A DNA stretch of 64,000 nucleotides from Flabesymbios commensalis (taxonomy: Eukaryota; Annelida; Polychaeta; Terebellida; Flabelligeridae): contig OZ024912.1 of assembly GCA_964017125.1 (NCBI GenBank), positions 79,976,649 through 80,040,648 of the forward strand. The letters run 5' to 3'. The translations under genes and the position numbers were made by a program. Positions 1 to 11,400 of the stretch are shown here, piece by piece. The notes below the pieces were generated by a model. The model was given only the letters and a program-made list of their open reading frames with translations, was not told the origin of the DNA and ran no database searches. Numbering within the stretch: position 1 is the first letter of the stretch; each line of letters opens with the position of its first letter.

Positions 1-174
1 GTCTAAATGAATAACTTTTAAAAATATTTAATCAAATTTCACGCTAATCTCATTAATAACTTTTGAAGTACTCAATTAAACTTCGCCAAATTTACAGGGA
101 TGGTGTCGTAATACCGGCCGATGGTGTCTGCAAAATTAAATGGAAAACGGTTGAGAATTGACGTCTGAATTGCA
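1..174 (+). repeat. Reference monomer (N type) defining the repeat phase
   Basis: I number the monomer from GTCTAAATGA. Landmarks: three-frame stop cluster at 4-14; first sub-repeat beginning AATAACTTTT at 10; second beginning AATAACTTTT at 55; a G-free stretch on this strand over 11-64 in most subfamilies; a variable core at 66-140 that separates subfamilies; a conserved ATGGAAAACGG block at 140-150; and a 12-bp junction cassette at 161-172. This first copy is the N subfamily: it has CACGCTAATC, CAATTAAAC, GATGGTGTCG, a CCGGCC core, GGTGTCTG and AAATGG. The choice of start is arbitrary because the array is circularly permutable. Confidence 0.95.
10..87 (+). repeat. Internal duplication within the monomer, about 45 bp apart
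   Basis: Two segments of each monomer align: AATAACTTTT followed by A5 and TATT-CAATCAAATTTCAC (from 10), and AATAACTTTT followed by GAAG and TACT-CAATCAAACTTCGC (from 55). The alignment needs one single-base gap. The shared skeleton is AATAACTTTT, then TA(T/C)TCAATCAAA(T/C)TT. In most monomers both segments are followed by further A/T-rich sequence. This suggests the 174-bp unit grew partly by duplication of a segment of about 45 bp. The second half of the monomer shows no clear third copy. Confidence 0.8.
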
Positions 175-348
175 GTCTAAATGAATAACTTTTAAAAATA
201 TTCAATCAAATTTCACACTAATCTCATTATTAACTTTTGAAGTACGCAATCAAACTTCGAAAAAGTTACAAGAGAGTTGCCGTAATACCAGCCGATGGTG
301 CCTGCAAAATTACATGGGAAACGGTTGAGAATTGACGTCTGAATTCCA

Positions 349-522
349 GTCTAAATGAATAACTTTTAAAAATATTCAATCAAATTTCACACTAATCTCA
401 TTAATAACTTTTGAAGTACGCAATCAAACTTCGAAAAAATTACAAGAGAGTTGCCGTAATATCAGCCGATGGTGCCTGCAAAATTACATGGAAAACGGTT
501 GAGAATTGACGTGTCAATTGAC
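349..522 (+). repeat. R-type monomer (CGAAAAAATT subfamily), example
   Basis: This subfamily has TACGCAATC (or TACGTAATC) in the middle, then CTTCGAAAAAATTACAAGAG and AGTTGCCGTAATACC, in place of the usual CTTCGCCAAATTTACAG. It recurs across the window, for example in 1,219-1,566, 7,135-7,308, 29,052-29,225, 36,533-36,706 and 59,143-59,300. It usually follows N-type monomers and often carries junction cassette J2 or J3. A sub-variant has an AAAAAGTTAC core (175-348 and 8,527-8,700). Confidence 0.85.
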
Positions 523-525
523 GTC
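504..525 (+). repeat. Palindromic junction cassette (J1), example copy
   Basis: At the end of the monomer beginning at 349 the sequence AATTGAC-GT-GTCAATT forms a 7-bp inverted repeat around a 2-bp centre. It overlaps the perfect 10-bp palindrome GTCAATTGAC (513-522) and is followed by GACGTC. It can also be read as a 12-bp direct repeat, AATTGACGT(G/C)T. This form occurs at very many monomer boundaries throughout the window. The alternatives replace the 12 bp by GTCTGAATTGCA (J2), GTCTGAATTCCA (J3, containing an EcoRI site) or GTCTGAATTGAA (J4, preceded by ATTAAC or ATTAAA). A cruciform or protein-binding role is speculative. Confidence 0.85.
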
Positions 526-696
526 TAAATGAATAACTTTTAAAAATATTCAATCACATTTCACACTAATCTCATTAATAACTTTTGAAGTACTTAATTA
601 AACTTCGCCAAATTTACAGTAAAGTTGCCATAATACCAGCCGATAGTGCCTGCGAAATTACATGGAAAACGGTTGAGAATTGACGTGTCAATTGAC

Positions 697-1044
697 GTCT
701 AAATGAATAACTTTTAAAAATATTCAATCAAATTTCACACTAATCTCATTAATAACTTTTGAAGTACTCAATCAAACTTCACAAAATTTATAGGGATGTT
801 GCTGTAATACCAACCAATAGTGCATGCAAAACTACATGGAAAACGGTTGAGAATTAACGTCTGAATTGAAGTCTAAATGAATAGCTTTTAAAAATATTTA
901 ATCAAATTTCACGCTAATCTCATTAATAACTTTTGAAGTACTCAATTAAACTTCGCCAAATTTACAGGGATGGTGTCGTAATACCGGCCGATGGTGTCTG
1001 CAAAATTAAATGGAAAACGGTTGAGAATTGACGTGTCAATTGAC
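697..1044 (+). repeat. T-N dimer: TATAGGGATG monomer followed by CACGC monomer, example
   Basis: The T monomer (697-870) has TTTATAGGGATGTTGC, then ACCAACCAATAGTGCATGC, and ends ATTAACGTCTGAATTGAAG (or ATTAAAG...). The N monomer (871-1,044) has TTTAATC or TTCAATC, then CACGC or TTACGC, CAATTAAAC, CAGGGATGGTG and usually GGTGTCTG. The pair is inherited as a unit in most places and marks the beginning of 5- to 7-monomer sub-blocks. Exceptions, where T is followed by a non-CACGC monomer or N is preceded by another type, occur near 4,440-4,520, 45,900-45,960, 46,240, 48,170, 50,790, 57,040 and 57,910, and look like recombination joints. Confidence 0.85.
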
Positions 1045-1218
1045 GTCTAAATGAATAACTTTTAAAAATATTCAATCAAATTTCACACTAATCTCATTAA
1101 TAACTTTTGAAGTACTCAATCAAACTTTGCCAAATTTACAGGAAAGTTGCCATAAAACCAGTCGATGGTGCCTGCAAAATTACATGGAAAACGGTTGAGA
1201 ATTGACGTCTGAATTGCA

Positions 1219-1914
1219 GTCTAAATGAATAACTTTTAAAAATATTCAATCAAATTTCACACTAATCTCATTAATAACTTTTGAAGTACGCAATCAAACT
1301 TCGAAAAAATTACAAGAGAGTTGCCGTAATACCAGCCGATGGTGCCTGCAAAATTACATGGGAAACGGTTGAGAATTGACGTCTGAATTCCAGTCTAAAT
1401 GAATAACTTTTAAAAATATTCAATCAAATTTCACACTAATCTCATTAATAACTTTTGAAGTACGCAATCAAACTTCGAAAAAATTACAAGAGAGTTGCCG
1501 TAATACCAGCCGATGGTGCCTGCAAAATTACATGGAAAACGGTTGAGAATTGACGTGTCAATTGACGTCTAAATGAATAACTTTTAAAAATATTCAATCA
1601 CATTTCACACTAATCTCATTAATAACTTTTGAAGTACTTAATTAAACTTCGCCAAATTTACAGTAAAGTTGCCATAATACCAGCCGATAGTGCCTGCGAA
1701 ATTACATGGAAAACGGTTGAGAATTGACGTGTCAATTGACGTCTAAATGAATAACTTTTAAAAATATTCAATCAAATTTCACACTAATCTCATTAATAAC
1801 TTTTGAAGTACTCAATCAAACGTCGCCAAATTTATAGGGATGTTGCCGTAATACCAACCAATAGCGCATGCAAAATTACATGGAAAACGGTTGAGAATTA
1901 AAGTCTGAATTGAA
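1219..1914 (+). repeat. Four-monomer block, copy 2 of a 6-monomer register
   Basis: This is the second copy of the block at 175-870. It differs at a few sites, for example the T monomer has CGTCGCC in place of CTTCACA and GTTGCCG in place of GTTGCTG. Confidence 0.85.
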
Positions 1915-2958
1915 GTCTAAATGAATAACTTTTAAAAATATTCAATCAAATTTTACGCTAATCTCATTAATAACTTTTGAAGTACTCAATTAAACTTCGC
2001 CAAATGTACAGGGATGGTGCCGTAATACCAGCCGATGGTGCCTGCAAAATTACATGGAAAACGGTTGAGAATTGACGTGTCAATTGACGTCTAAATGAAT
2101 AACTTTTAAAAATATTCAATCAAATTTAACATTAATCTCATTAATAACTTTTGAAGTACTCAATCAAACATCGCCAAATTTACAGGAGCATTGCCATAAT
2201 AGCAGCCGATGGTGCCTGCAAAATTACATGGGACACGGTTGAGAATTGACGTGTCAATTGACGTCTAAATGAATAACTTTTAAAAATATTCAATCAAATT
2301 TCACACTAATCTCATTAATAATTTTTGAAGTACTCAATCAAACATCGCCAAATTTACAGGAAAGTTGCCATAAAACCAGCCGATGGTGCCTTCAAAATTA
2401 CATGGAAAACGGTTGAGAATTGACGTGTCAATTGACGTCTAAATGAATAACTTTTAAAAATATTCAATCAAATTTCACACTAATCTCATTAATAACTTTT
2501 GAAGTACTCAATCAAACTTCGCCAAATTTATAGGGATGTTGCTGTAATACCAACCAATAGTGCATGCAAAATTACATGGAAAACGGTTGAGAATTAACGT
2601 CTGAATTGAAGTCTAAATGAATAACTTTTAAAAATATTTAATCAAATTTCACGCTAATCTCATTAATAACTTTTGAAGTACTCAATTAAACTTCGCCAAA
2701 TTTACAGGGATGGTGTCGTAATACCAGCCGATGGTGCCTGCAAAATTACATGGAAAACGGTTGAGAATTGACGTCTGAATTGCAGTCTAAATGAATAACT
2801 TTTAAAAATATTCAATCAAATTTCACACTAATCTCATTAATAACTTTTGAAGTACGCAAACAAACTTTGCCAAATTTACAGTAAAGTTGCCATAATACCA
2901 GCCGATGGTGCCTGCAAAATTACATGGAAAACGGTTGAGAATTGACGTGTCAATTGAC

Positions 2959-5568
2959 GTCTAAATGAATAACTTTTTAAAATATTCAATCAAATTTCAC
3001 ACTAATCTCATTAATAACTTTTGAAGTACTCAGTCAAACTTCGCCAAATTTACAGGAAAGTTGCCATAATACCAGCCGATGGTGCCTGCAAAATTACATG
3101 GAACACTGTTGAGAATTGACGTGTCAATTGACGTCTAAATGAATAACTTTTAAAAATATTCAATCAAATTTCACAGTAATCTCATCAATAACTTTTGAAG
3201 TACTCAATCAAACTTCGCCAAATTTATAGGGATGTTGCCGTAATACCAACCAATAGTGCATGCAAAATTACATGGAAAACGGTTGAGAATTAAAGTCTGA
3301 ATTGAAGTCTAAATGAATAACTTTTAAAAATATTCAATCAAATTTCACGCTAATCTCATTAATAACTTTTGAAGTACTCAATTAAACTTCGCCAAATTTA
3401 CAGGGATGGTGCCGTAATACCAGCCGATGGTGTCTGCAAAATTAAGTGGAAAACGGTTGAGAATTGACGTCTGAATTGCAGTCTAAATGAATAACTTTTA
3501 AAAATATTCAATCGAATTTCACACTAATCTCATCAATAACTTTTGAAGTACGCAATCAAACTTCGAAAAAATTACAAGAGAGTTGCCGTAATACCAGCCG
3601 ATGGTGCCTGCAAAATTACATGGAAAACGGTTTAGAATTGACGTGTCAATTGACGTCTAAATGAATAACTTTTAAAAATATTCAATCAATTTTCACACTG
3701 ATCTCATTTATAACTTTTGAAGTACTCAATCAAACTTCGCCAAATTTACGATAAAGTTGCCATAATACCAGCCGATGATGCCTGCAAAATTACATGGAAA
3801 ACGGTTTAGAATTGACGTGTCAATTGACGTCTAAATGAATAACTTTTAAAAATATTCAATCAAATTTCACACTAATCTCATTTATAACTTTTGAAGTACT
3901 CAATCAAACTTCGCCAAATTTACGATAAAGTTGCCATAATACCAGCCGATGATGCCTGCAAAATTACATGGAAAACGGTTGAGAATTGACGTGTCAATTG
4001 ACGTCTAAATGAATAACTTTTAAAAATATTCAATCAAATTTCACACTAATCTCATTAATAACTTTTGAAGTACGCAATCAAACTTTGCCAAATTTACAGT
4101 AAAGTTGCCATAATACCAGCCGATGGTGCCTGCAAAATTACATGGAAAACGGTTGAGAATTGACGTGTCAATTGACGTCTAAATGAATAACTTTTTAAAA
4201 TATTCAATCAAATTTCACACTAATCTCATTAATAACTTTTGAAGTACTCAGTCAAACTTCGCCAAATTTACAGGAAAGTTGCCATAATACCAGCCGATGG
4301 TGCCTGCAAAATTACATGGAACACTGTTGAGAATTGACGTGTCAATTGACGTCTAAATGAATAACTTTTAAAAATATTCAATCAAATTTCACACTAATCT
4401 CATTAATAATTTTTGAAGTACTTAATCAAACATCGCCAAATTTACAGGAAAGTTGCCATAAAACCAGTCGATGGTGCCTGCAAAATTACATGGAAAACGG
4501 TTGAGAATTAAAGTCTGAATTGAAGTCTAAATGAATAACTTTTAAAAATATTTAAGCAAATTTCACGCTAATCTCATTAATAACTTTTGAAGTACTCAAT
4601 CAAACTTTGCCAAATTTACAGGAAAGTTGCAATAATACCAGCCGATGGTGCCTGCAAAATTACATGGAACACTGTTGAGAATTGACGTGTCAATTGACGT
4701 CTAAATGAATAACTTTTAAAAATATTCAATCAAATTTCACAGTAATCTCATCAATAACTTTTGAAGTACTCAATCAAACTTCGCCAAATTTATAGGGATG
4801 TTGCCGTAATACCAACCAATAGTGCATGCACAATTACATGGAAAACGGTTGAGAATTAAAGTCTGAATTGAAGTCTAAATGAATAACTTTTAAAAATATT
4901 TAAGCAAATTTCACGCTAATCTCATTAATAACTTTTGAAGTACTCAATCAAACTTTGCCAAATTTACAGGAAAGTTGCAATAATACCAGCCGATGGTGCC
5001 TGCAAAATTACATGGAAAACGGTTGAGAATTGACGTCTGAATTGCAGTCTAAATGAATAACTTTTAAAAATATTCAATCAAATTTCACACTAATCTCATT
5101 ATTAACTTTTGAAGTACGCAATCAAACTTCAAAGAAATTACAAGAGAGTTGCCGTAATACCAGCCGATGGTGCCTGCAAAATTACATGGAAAACGGTTGA
5201 GAATTGACGTGTCAATTTACGTCTAAATGAATAACTTTTAAAAATATTCAATCAAATTTCACATTAATCTCAATAATAACTTTTGAAGTACTCAATCAAA
5301 CTTTGCCAAATTTACAGGAAAGTTGCAATAATACCAGCCGATGGTGGCTGCAAAATTACATGGAAAACGGTTGAGAATTGACGTGTCAATTGACGTCTAA
5401 ATGAATAACTTTTTAAAATATTCAATCAAATTTCACACTAATCTCATTAATAACTTTTGAAGTACTCAGTCAAACTTCGCCAAATTTACAGGAAAGTTGC
5501 CATAATACCAGCCGATGGTGCCAGCAAAATTACATGGAACACTGTTGAGAATTGACGTGTCAATTGAC
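2959..5568 (+). repeat. L-type marker monomers in a 7-monomer (1,218-bp) register
   Basis: The L subfamily is distinctive: AACTTTTTAAAATATTC, CTCAGTCAAAC and, at the end, GGAACACTGTTGAG. Copies start at 2,959, 4,177 and 5,395, exactly 7 monomers apart. The full list of L starts I found is 2,959; 4,177; 5,395; 7,483; 11,311; 12,529; 17,227; 18,445; 24,183; 25,750; 28,531; 31,314; 32,358; 34,272; 37,055; 39,664; 42,273; 46,794; 49,054. In monomers the spacings are 7, 7, 12, 22, 7, 27, 7, 33, 9, 16, 16, 6, 11, 16, 15, 15, 26 and 13. The copies at 18,445 and 25,750 share AATAATTTTTAAAA and AACTTTGAAG deletions. No L monomer occurs after 49,227. Confidence 0.88.
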
Positions 5569-7795
5569 GTCTAAATGAATAACTTTTAAAAATATTCAAT
5601 CAAATTTCACAGTAATCTCATCAATAACTTTTGAAGTACTCAATCAAACTTCGCCAAATTTATAGGGATGTTGCCGTAATACCAACCAATAGTGCATGCA
5701 CAATTACATGGAAAACGGTTGAGAATTAAAGTCTGAATTGAAGTCTAAATGAATAACTTTTAAAAATATTTAAGCAAATTTCACGCTAATCTCATTAATA
5801 ACTTTTGAAGTACTCAATCAAACTTTGCCAAATTTACAGGAAAGTTGCAATAATACCAGCCGATGGTGCCTGCAAAACTACATGGAAAACGGTTGAGAAT
5901 TGACGTCTGAATTGCAGTCTAAATGAATAACTTTAAAAATATTCAATCAAATCTCACACTAATCTCATTATTAACTTTTGAAGTACGCAATCAAACTTCG
6001 AAAAAAATACAAGAAAGTTGCCGTAATACCAGCCGATGGTGCCTGCAAAATTACATGGAAAACGGTTGAGAATTGACGTGTCAATTTACGTCTAAATGAA
6101 TAACTTTTAAAAATATTCAATCAAATTTCACACTAATCTCATTAATAACTTTTGAAGTACTAAATCAAACTTTGCCAAATTTACAGGAAAGTTGCAATAA
6201 TACCAGCCGATGGTGCCTGCAAAATTACATGGAAAACGGTTGAGAATTGACGTGTCAATTGACGTCTAAATGAATAACTTTTAAAAATATTCAATCAAAT
6301 TTCACACTAATCTCATTAATAACTTTTGAAGTACTCAATCAAACGTCGCCAAATTTATAGGGATGTTGCCGTAATACCAACCAATAGTGCATGCAAATAT
6401 AACATGGAAAACGGTTGAGAATTAACGTCTGAATTGAAGTCTAAATGAATAACTTTTAAAAATATTCAATCAAATTTTACGCTAATCTCATTAATAACTT
6501 TTGAAGTACTCAATTAAACTTCGCCAAATTTACAGGGATGCTGCCGTAATACCAGCCGATGGTACCTGCAAAATTACATGGAAAACGGTTTAGAATTAAC
6601 GTGTCAATTGACGTCTAAATGAATAACTTTTAAAAATATTCAATCAAATTTCACACTAATCTCATTAATAATTTTTGAAGTACTTAATCAAACATCGCCA
6701 AATTTACAGGAAAGTTGCCAAAAAACCAGTCGATGGTGCCTGCAAAATTACATGGAAAACGGTTGAGAATTGACGTGTCAATTGACGTCTAAATGAATAA
6801 CTTTTAAAAATATTCAATCAAATTTCACACTAATCTCATTAATAACTTTTGAAGTACTCAATCAAACGTCGCCAAATTTATAGGGATGTTGCTGTAATAC
6901 CAACCAATAGTGCATGCAAAATTACATGGAAAACGGTTGAGAATTAACGTCTGAATTGAAGTCTAAATGAATAACTTTTAAAAATATTTAATCAAATTTC
7001 ACGCTAATCTCATTAATAACTTTTGAAGTACTCAATTAAACTTCGCCAAATTTACAGGGATGGTGTCGTAATACCGGCCGATGGTGTCTGCAAAATTAAA
7101 TGGAAAACGGTTGAGAATTGACGTCTGAATTGCAGTCTAAATGAATAACTTTTAAAAATATTCAATCAAATTTCACACTAATCTCATTAATAACTTTTGA
7201 AGTACGCAATCAAACTTCGAAAAAATTACAAGAGAGTTGCCGTAATACCAGCCGATGGTGCCTGCAAAATTACATGGAAAACGGTTTAGAATTGACGTGT
7301 CAATTGACGTGTAAATGAATAACTTTTAAAAATATTCAATCAAATTTCACACTAATCTCATTAATAACTTTTGAAGTACTATATCAAACTTCGCCAAATT
7401 TACAGTAAAGTTGCCAAAATACCAGCCGATGGTGCCTGCAAAATTACATGGAAAACGGTTGAGAATTGACGTGTCAATTGACGTCTAAATGAATAACTTT
7501 TTAAAATATTCAATCAAATTTCACACTAATCTCATTAATAACTTTTGAAGTACTCAGTCAAACTTCGCCAAATTTACAGGAAAGTTGCCATAATACCAGC
7601 CGATGGTGCCTGCAAAATTACATGGAACACTGTTGAGAATTGACGTGTCAATTGACGTCTAAATGAATAACTTTTAAAAATATTCAATCAAATTTCACAG
7701 TAATCTCATCAATAACTTTTGAAGTACTCAATCAAACTTCGCCAAATTTATAGGGATGTTGCCGTAATACCAACCAATAGTGCATGCACAATTAC
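4816..7795 (+). repeat. T monomers tagged GTGCATGCACAATTAC
   Basis: A private variant, GTGCATGCACAATTAC (usually GTGCATGCAAAATTAC), occurs at 4,822, 5,692 and 7,780. The spacings are 5 and 12 monomers (870 and 2,088 bp). It is absent from the partner segment at 8.5-12.7 kb. The following N monomer carries TTTAAGCAAATTTCACGC in each case. This tags a local lineage between the two long duplicated segments. Confidence 0.8.
5887..6414 (+). repeat. Monomers with compensating single-base indels
   Basis: Near 5,929 one monomer reads ATAACTTTAAAAAT (one base short) and also has AAATCTCACAC. Near 6,395 a T monomer reads ATGCAAATATAACATGG (one base long). The two cancel, so the array is again in perfect 174-bp phase by 17,923. 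They show how few indels are tolerated or fixed over the first 18 kb. Confidence 0.75.
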
Positions 7796-8491
7796 ATGGA
7801 AAACGGTTGAGAATTAAAGTCTGAATTGAAGTCTAAATGAATAACTTTTAAAAATATTTAAGCAAATTTCACGCTAATCTCATTAATAACTTTTGAAGTA
7901 CTCAATTAAACTTCGCCAAATTTACAGGGATGGTGCCGTGATACCAGCCGATGGTGTCTGCAAAATTAAGTGGAAAACGGTTGAGAATTGACGTCTTAAT
8001 TGCAGTCTAAATGAATAACTTTTAAAAATATTCAATCAAATTTCACACTAATCTCATCAATAACTTTTGAAGTACGCAATCAAACTTCGAAAAAATTACA
8101 AGAGAGTTGCCTTAATACCAGCCGATGGTGCCTGCAAAATTACATGGAAAACGGTTTAGAATTGACGTGTCAATTGACGTCTAAATGAATAACTTTTAAA
8201 AATATTCAGTCAAATTTCACACTAATCTCATTTATAACTTTTGAAGTACTCAATCAAACTTCGCCAAATTCACGATAAAGTTGCCATAATACCAGCCGAT
8301 GGTGCCTGCAAAATTACATGGAAAACGGTTGAGAATTGACGTGTCAATTGACGTCTAAATGAATAACTTTTAAAAATATTCAATCAAATTTCACACTAAT
8401 CTCATTAATAACTTTTGAAGTACTCAATCAAACTTTGCCAAATTTACAGGAAAGTTGCAATAATACCAGCCGATGGTGCCTGCAAAATTAC

Positions 8492-11400
8492 ATGGAAAAC
8501 GGTTGAGAATTGACGTCTGAATTGCAGTCTAAATGAATAACTTTTAAAAATATTCAATCAAATTTCACACTAATCTCATTATTAACTTTTGAAGTACGCA
8601 ATCAAACTTCGAAAAAGTTACAAGAGAGTTGCCGTAATACCAGCCGATGGTGCCTGCAAAATTACATGGGAAACGGTTGAGAATTGACGTCTGAATTCCA
8701 GTCTAAATGAATAACTTTTAAAAATATTCAATCAAATTTCACACTAATCTCATTAATAACTTTTGAAGTACGCAATCAAACTTCGAAAAAATTACAAGAG
8801 AGTTGCCGTAATACCAGCCGATGGTGCCTGCAAAATTACATGGAAAACGGTTGAGAATTGACGTGTCAATTGACGTCTAAATGAATAACTTTTAAAAATA
8901 TTCAATCACATTTCACACTAATCTCATTAATAACTTTTGAAGTACTTAATTAAACTTCGCCAAATTTACAGTAAAGTTGCCATAATACCAGCCGATAGTG
9001 CCTGCGAAATTACATGGAAAACGGTTGAGAATTGACGTGTCAATTGACGTCTAAATGAATAACTTTTAAAAATATTCAATCAAATTTCACACTAATCTCA
9101 TTAATAACTTTTGAAGTACTCAATCAAACTTCACAAAATTTATAGGGATGTTGCTGTAATACCAACCAATAGTGCATGCAAAACTACATGGAAAACGGTT
9201 GAGAATTAACGTCTGAATTGAAGTCTAAATGAATAGCTTTTAAAAATATTTAATCAAATTTCACGCTAATCTCATTAATAACTTTTGAAGTACTCAATTA
9301 AACTTCGCCAAATTTACAGGGATGGTGTCGTAATACCGGCCGATGGTGTCTGCAAAATTAAATGGAAAACGGTTGAGAATTGACGTGTCAATTGACGTCT
9401 AAATGAATAACTTTTAAAAATATTCAATCAAATTTCACACTAATCTCATTAATAACTTTTGAAGTACTCAATCAAACTTTGCCAAATTCACAGGAAAGTT
9501 GCAATAATACCAGCCGATGGTGCCTGCAAAATTACATGGAAAACGGTTGAGAATTGACGTCTGAATTGCAGTCTAAATGAATAACTTTTAAAAATATTCA
9601 ATCAAATTTCACACTAATCTCATTATTAACTTTTGAAGTACGCAATCAAACTTCGAAAAAATTACAAGAGAGTTGCCGTAATACCAGCCGATGGTGCCTG
9701 CAAAATTACATGGGAAACGGTTGAGAATTGACGTCTGAATTCCAGTCTAAATGAATAACTTTTAAAAATATTCAATCAAATTTCACACTAATCTCATTAA
9801 TAACTTTTGAAGTACGCAATCAAACTTCGAAAAAATTACAAGAGAGTTGCCGTAATACCAGCCGATGGTGCCTGCAAAATTACATGGAAAACGGTTGAGA
9901 ATTGACGTGTCAATTGACGTCTAAATGAATAACTTTTAAAAATATTCAATCACATTTCACACTAATCTCATTAATAACTTTTGAAGTACTTAATTAAACT
10001 TCGCCAAATTTACAGTAAAGTTGCCATAATACCAGCCGATAGTGCCTGCGAAATTACATGGAAAACGGTTGAGAATTGACGTGTCAATTGACGTCTAAAT
10101 GAATAACTTTTAAAAATATTCAATCAAATTTCACACTAATCTCATTAATAACTTTTGTAGTACTCAATCAAACTTCGCCAAATTTATAGGGATGTTGCCG
10201 TAATACCAACCAATAGCGCATGCAAAATTACATGGAAAACGGTTGAGAATTAAAGTCTGAATTGAAGTCTAAATGAATAACTTTTAAAAATATTCAATCA
10301 AATTTTACGCTAATCTCATTAATAACTTTTGAAGTACTCAATTAAACTTCGCCAAATGTACAGGGATGGTGCCGTAATACCAGCCGATGGTGCCTGCAAA
10401 ATTACATGGAAAACGGTTGAGAATTGACGTGTCAATTGACGTCTAAATGAATAACTTTTAAAAATATTCAATCAAATTTAACATTAATCTCATTAATAAC
10501 TTTTGAAGTACTCAATCAAACATCGCCAAATTTACAGGAGCATTGCCATAATAGCAGCCGATGGTGCCTGCAAAATTACATGGGACACGGTTGAGAATTG
10601 ACGTGTCAATTGACGTCTAAATGAATAACTTTTAAAAATATTCAATCAAATTTCACACTAATCTCATTAATAATTTTTGAAGTACTCAATCAAACGTCGC
10701 CAAATTTACAGGAAAGTTGCCATAAAACCAGCCGATGGTGCCTTCAAAATTACATGGAAAACGGTTGAGAATTGACGTGTCAATTGACGTCTAAATGAAT
10801 AACTTTTAAAAATATTCAATCAAATTTCACACTAATCTCATTAATAACTTTTGAAGTACTCAATCAAACTTCGCCAAATTTATAGGGATGTTGCTGTAAT
10901 ACCAACCAATAGTGCATGCAAAATTACATGGAAAACGGTTGAGAATTAACGTCTGAATTGAAGTCTAAATGAATAACTTTTAAAAATATTTAATCAAATT
11001 TCACGCTAATCTCATTAATAACTTTTGAAGTACTCAATTAAACTTCGCCAAATTTACAGGGATGGTGTCGTAATACCAGCCGATGGTGCCTGCAAAATTA
11101 CATGGAAAACGGTTGAGAATTGACGTCTGAATTGCAGTCTAAATGAATAACTTTTAAAAATATTCAATCAAATTTCACACTAATCTCATTAATAACTTTT
11201 GAAGTACGCAAACAAACTTTGCCAAATTTACAGTAAAGTTGCCATAATACCAGCCGATGGTGCCTGCAAAATTACATGGAAAACGGTTGAGAATTGACGT
11301 GTCAATTGACGTCTAAATGAATAACTTTTTAAAATATTCAATCAAATTTCACACTAATCTCATTAATAACTTTTGAAGTACTCAGTCAAACTTCGCCAAA

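Larger units (their letters stand above)
175..870 (+). repeat. Four-monomer block, copy 1 of a 6-monomer (1,044-bp) register
   Basis: Four consecutive monomers (R, R with J3 upstream, CAATCACATTT/GATAGTGCC, then T) recur at 1,219-1,914 in the same order, exactly 1,044 bp (6 x 174) downstream. The third monomer, with CAATCACATTT, CTTAATTAAAC and GATAGTGCCTGCG, is the clearest tag. The same 6-monomer register is seen in the distant copy at 8,527 and 9,571, so this doubling predates the 48-monomer duplication. Confidence 0.85.
140..4391 (+). repeat. Long duplicated segment, copy 1 (48-monomer register)
   Basis: This stretch of about 4.25 kb is repeated 8,352 bp (exactly 48 x 174) downstream. 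Shared rare variants include CTTCACAAAATTT with GCAAAACTACATGG (near 779-835), AATAGCTTTT (881), GGGACACGG (2,230), CAATCGAATTTC (3,511) and CAATCAATTTTCACACTGATC (3,683). The left edge is near 140, where AAATGG faces ACATGG in copy 2; the right edge is near 4,391, where CACAC faces CACAG. A patch near 1,110-1,290 differs more than the rest, which suggests local gene conversion. Confidence 0.85.

Noticed and set aside
20-24. Poly-A or microsatellite tracts
   Set aside because: A-runs are at most 5-8 bases and part of the monomer; no simple-sequence expansion was seen anywhere.
81-100. CENP-B-box-like sequence (CTTCGCCAAA... in the monomer core; also ATGGAAAACGG at 140-150)
   Set aside because: The TTCG and following A of the essential pattern match, but the CGGG half is not at the required spacing, and the R subfamily disrupts even the first half. 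The ATGGAAAACGG block lacks the TTCG part. I treat the resemblance as insufficient.
504-519. Terminal inverted repeats of a small DNA transposon (AATTGAC...GTCAATT)
   Set aside because: The inverted repeat has a 2-bp centre and spans a monomer junction. There is no element body, target-site duplication or insertion into a different sequence.
504-525. TGACGTG / TGACGTC as bZIP (CRE- or UPRE-like) binding sites
   Set aside because: The motif is part of the satellite junction cassette and repeats hundreds of times with no gene nearby, so a promoter role cannot be supported from sequence.
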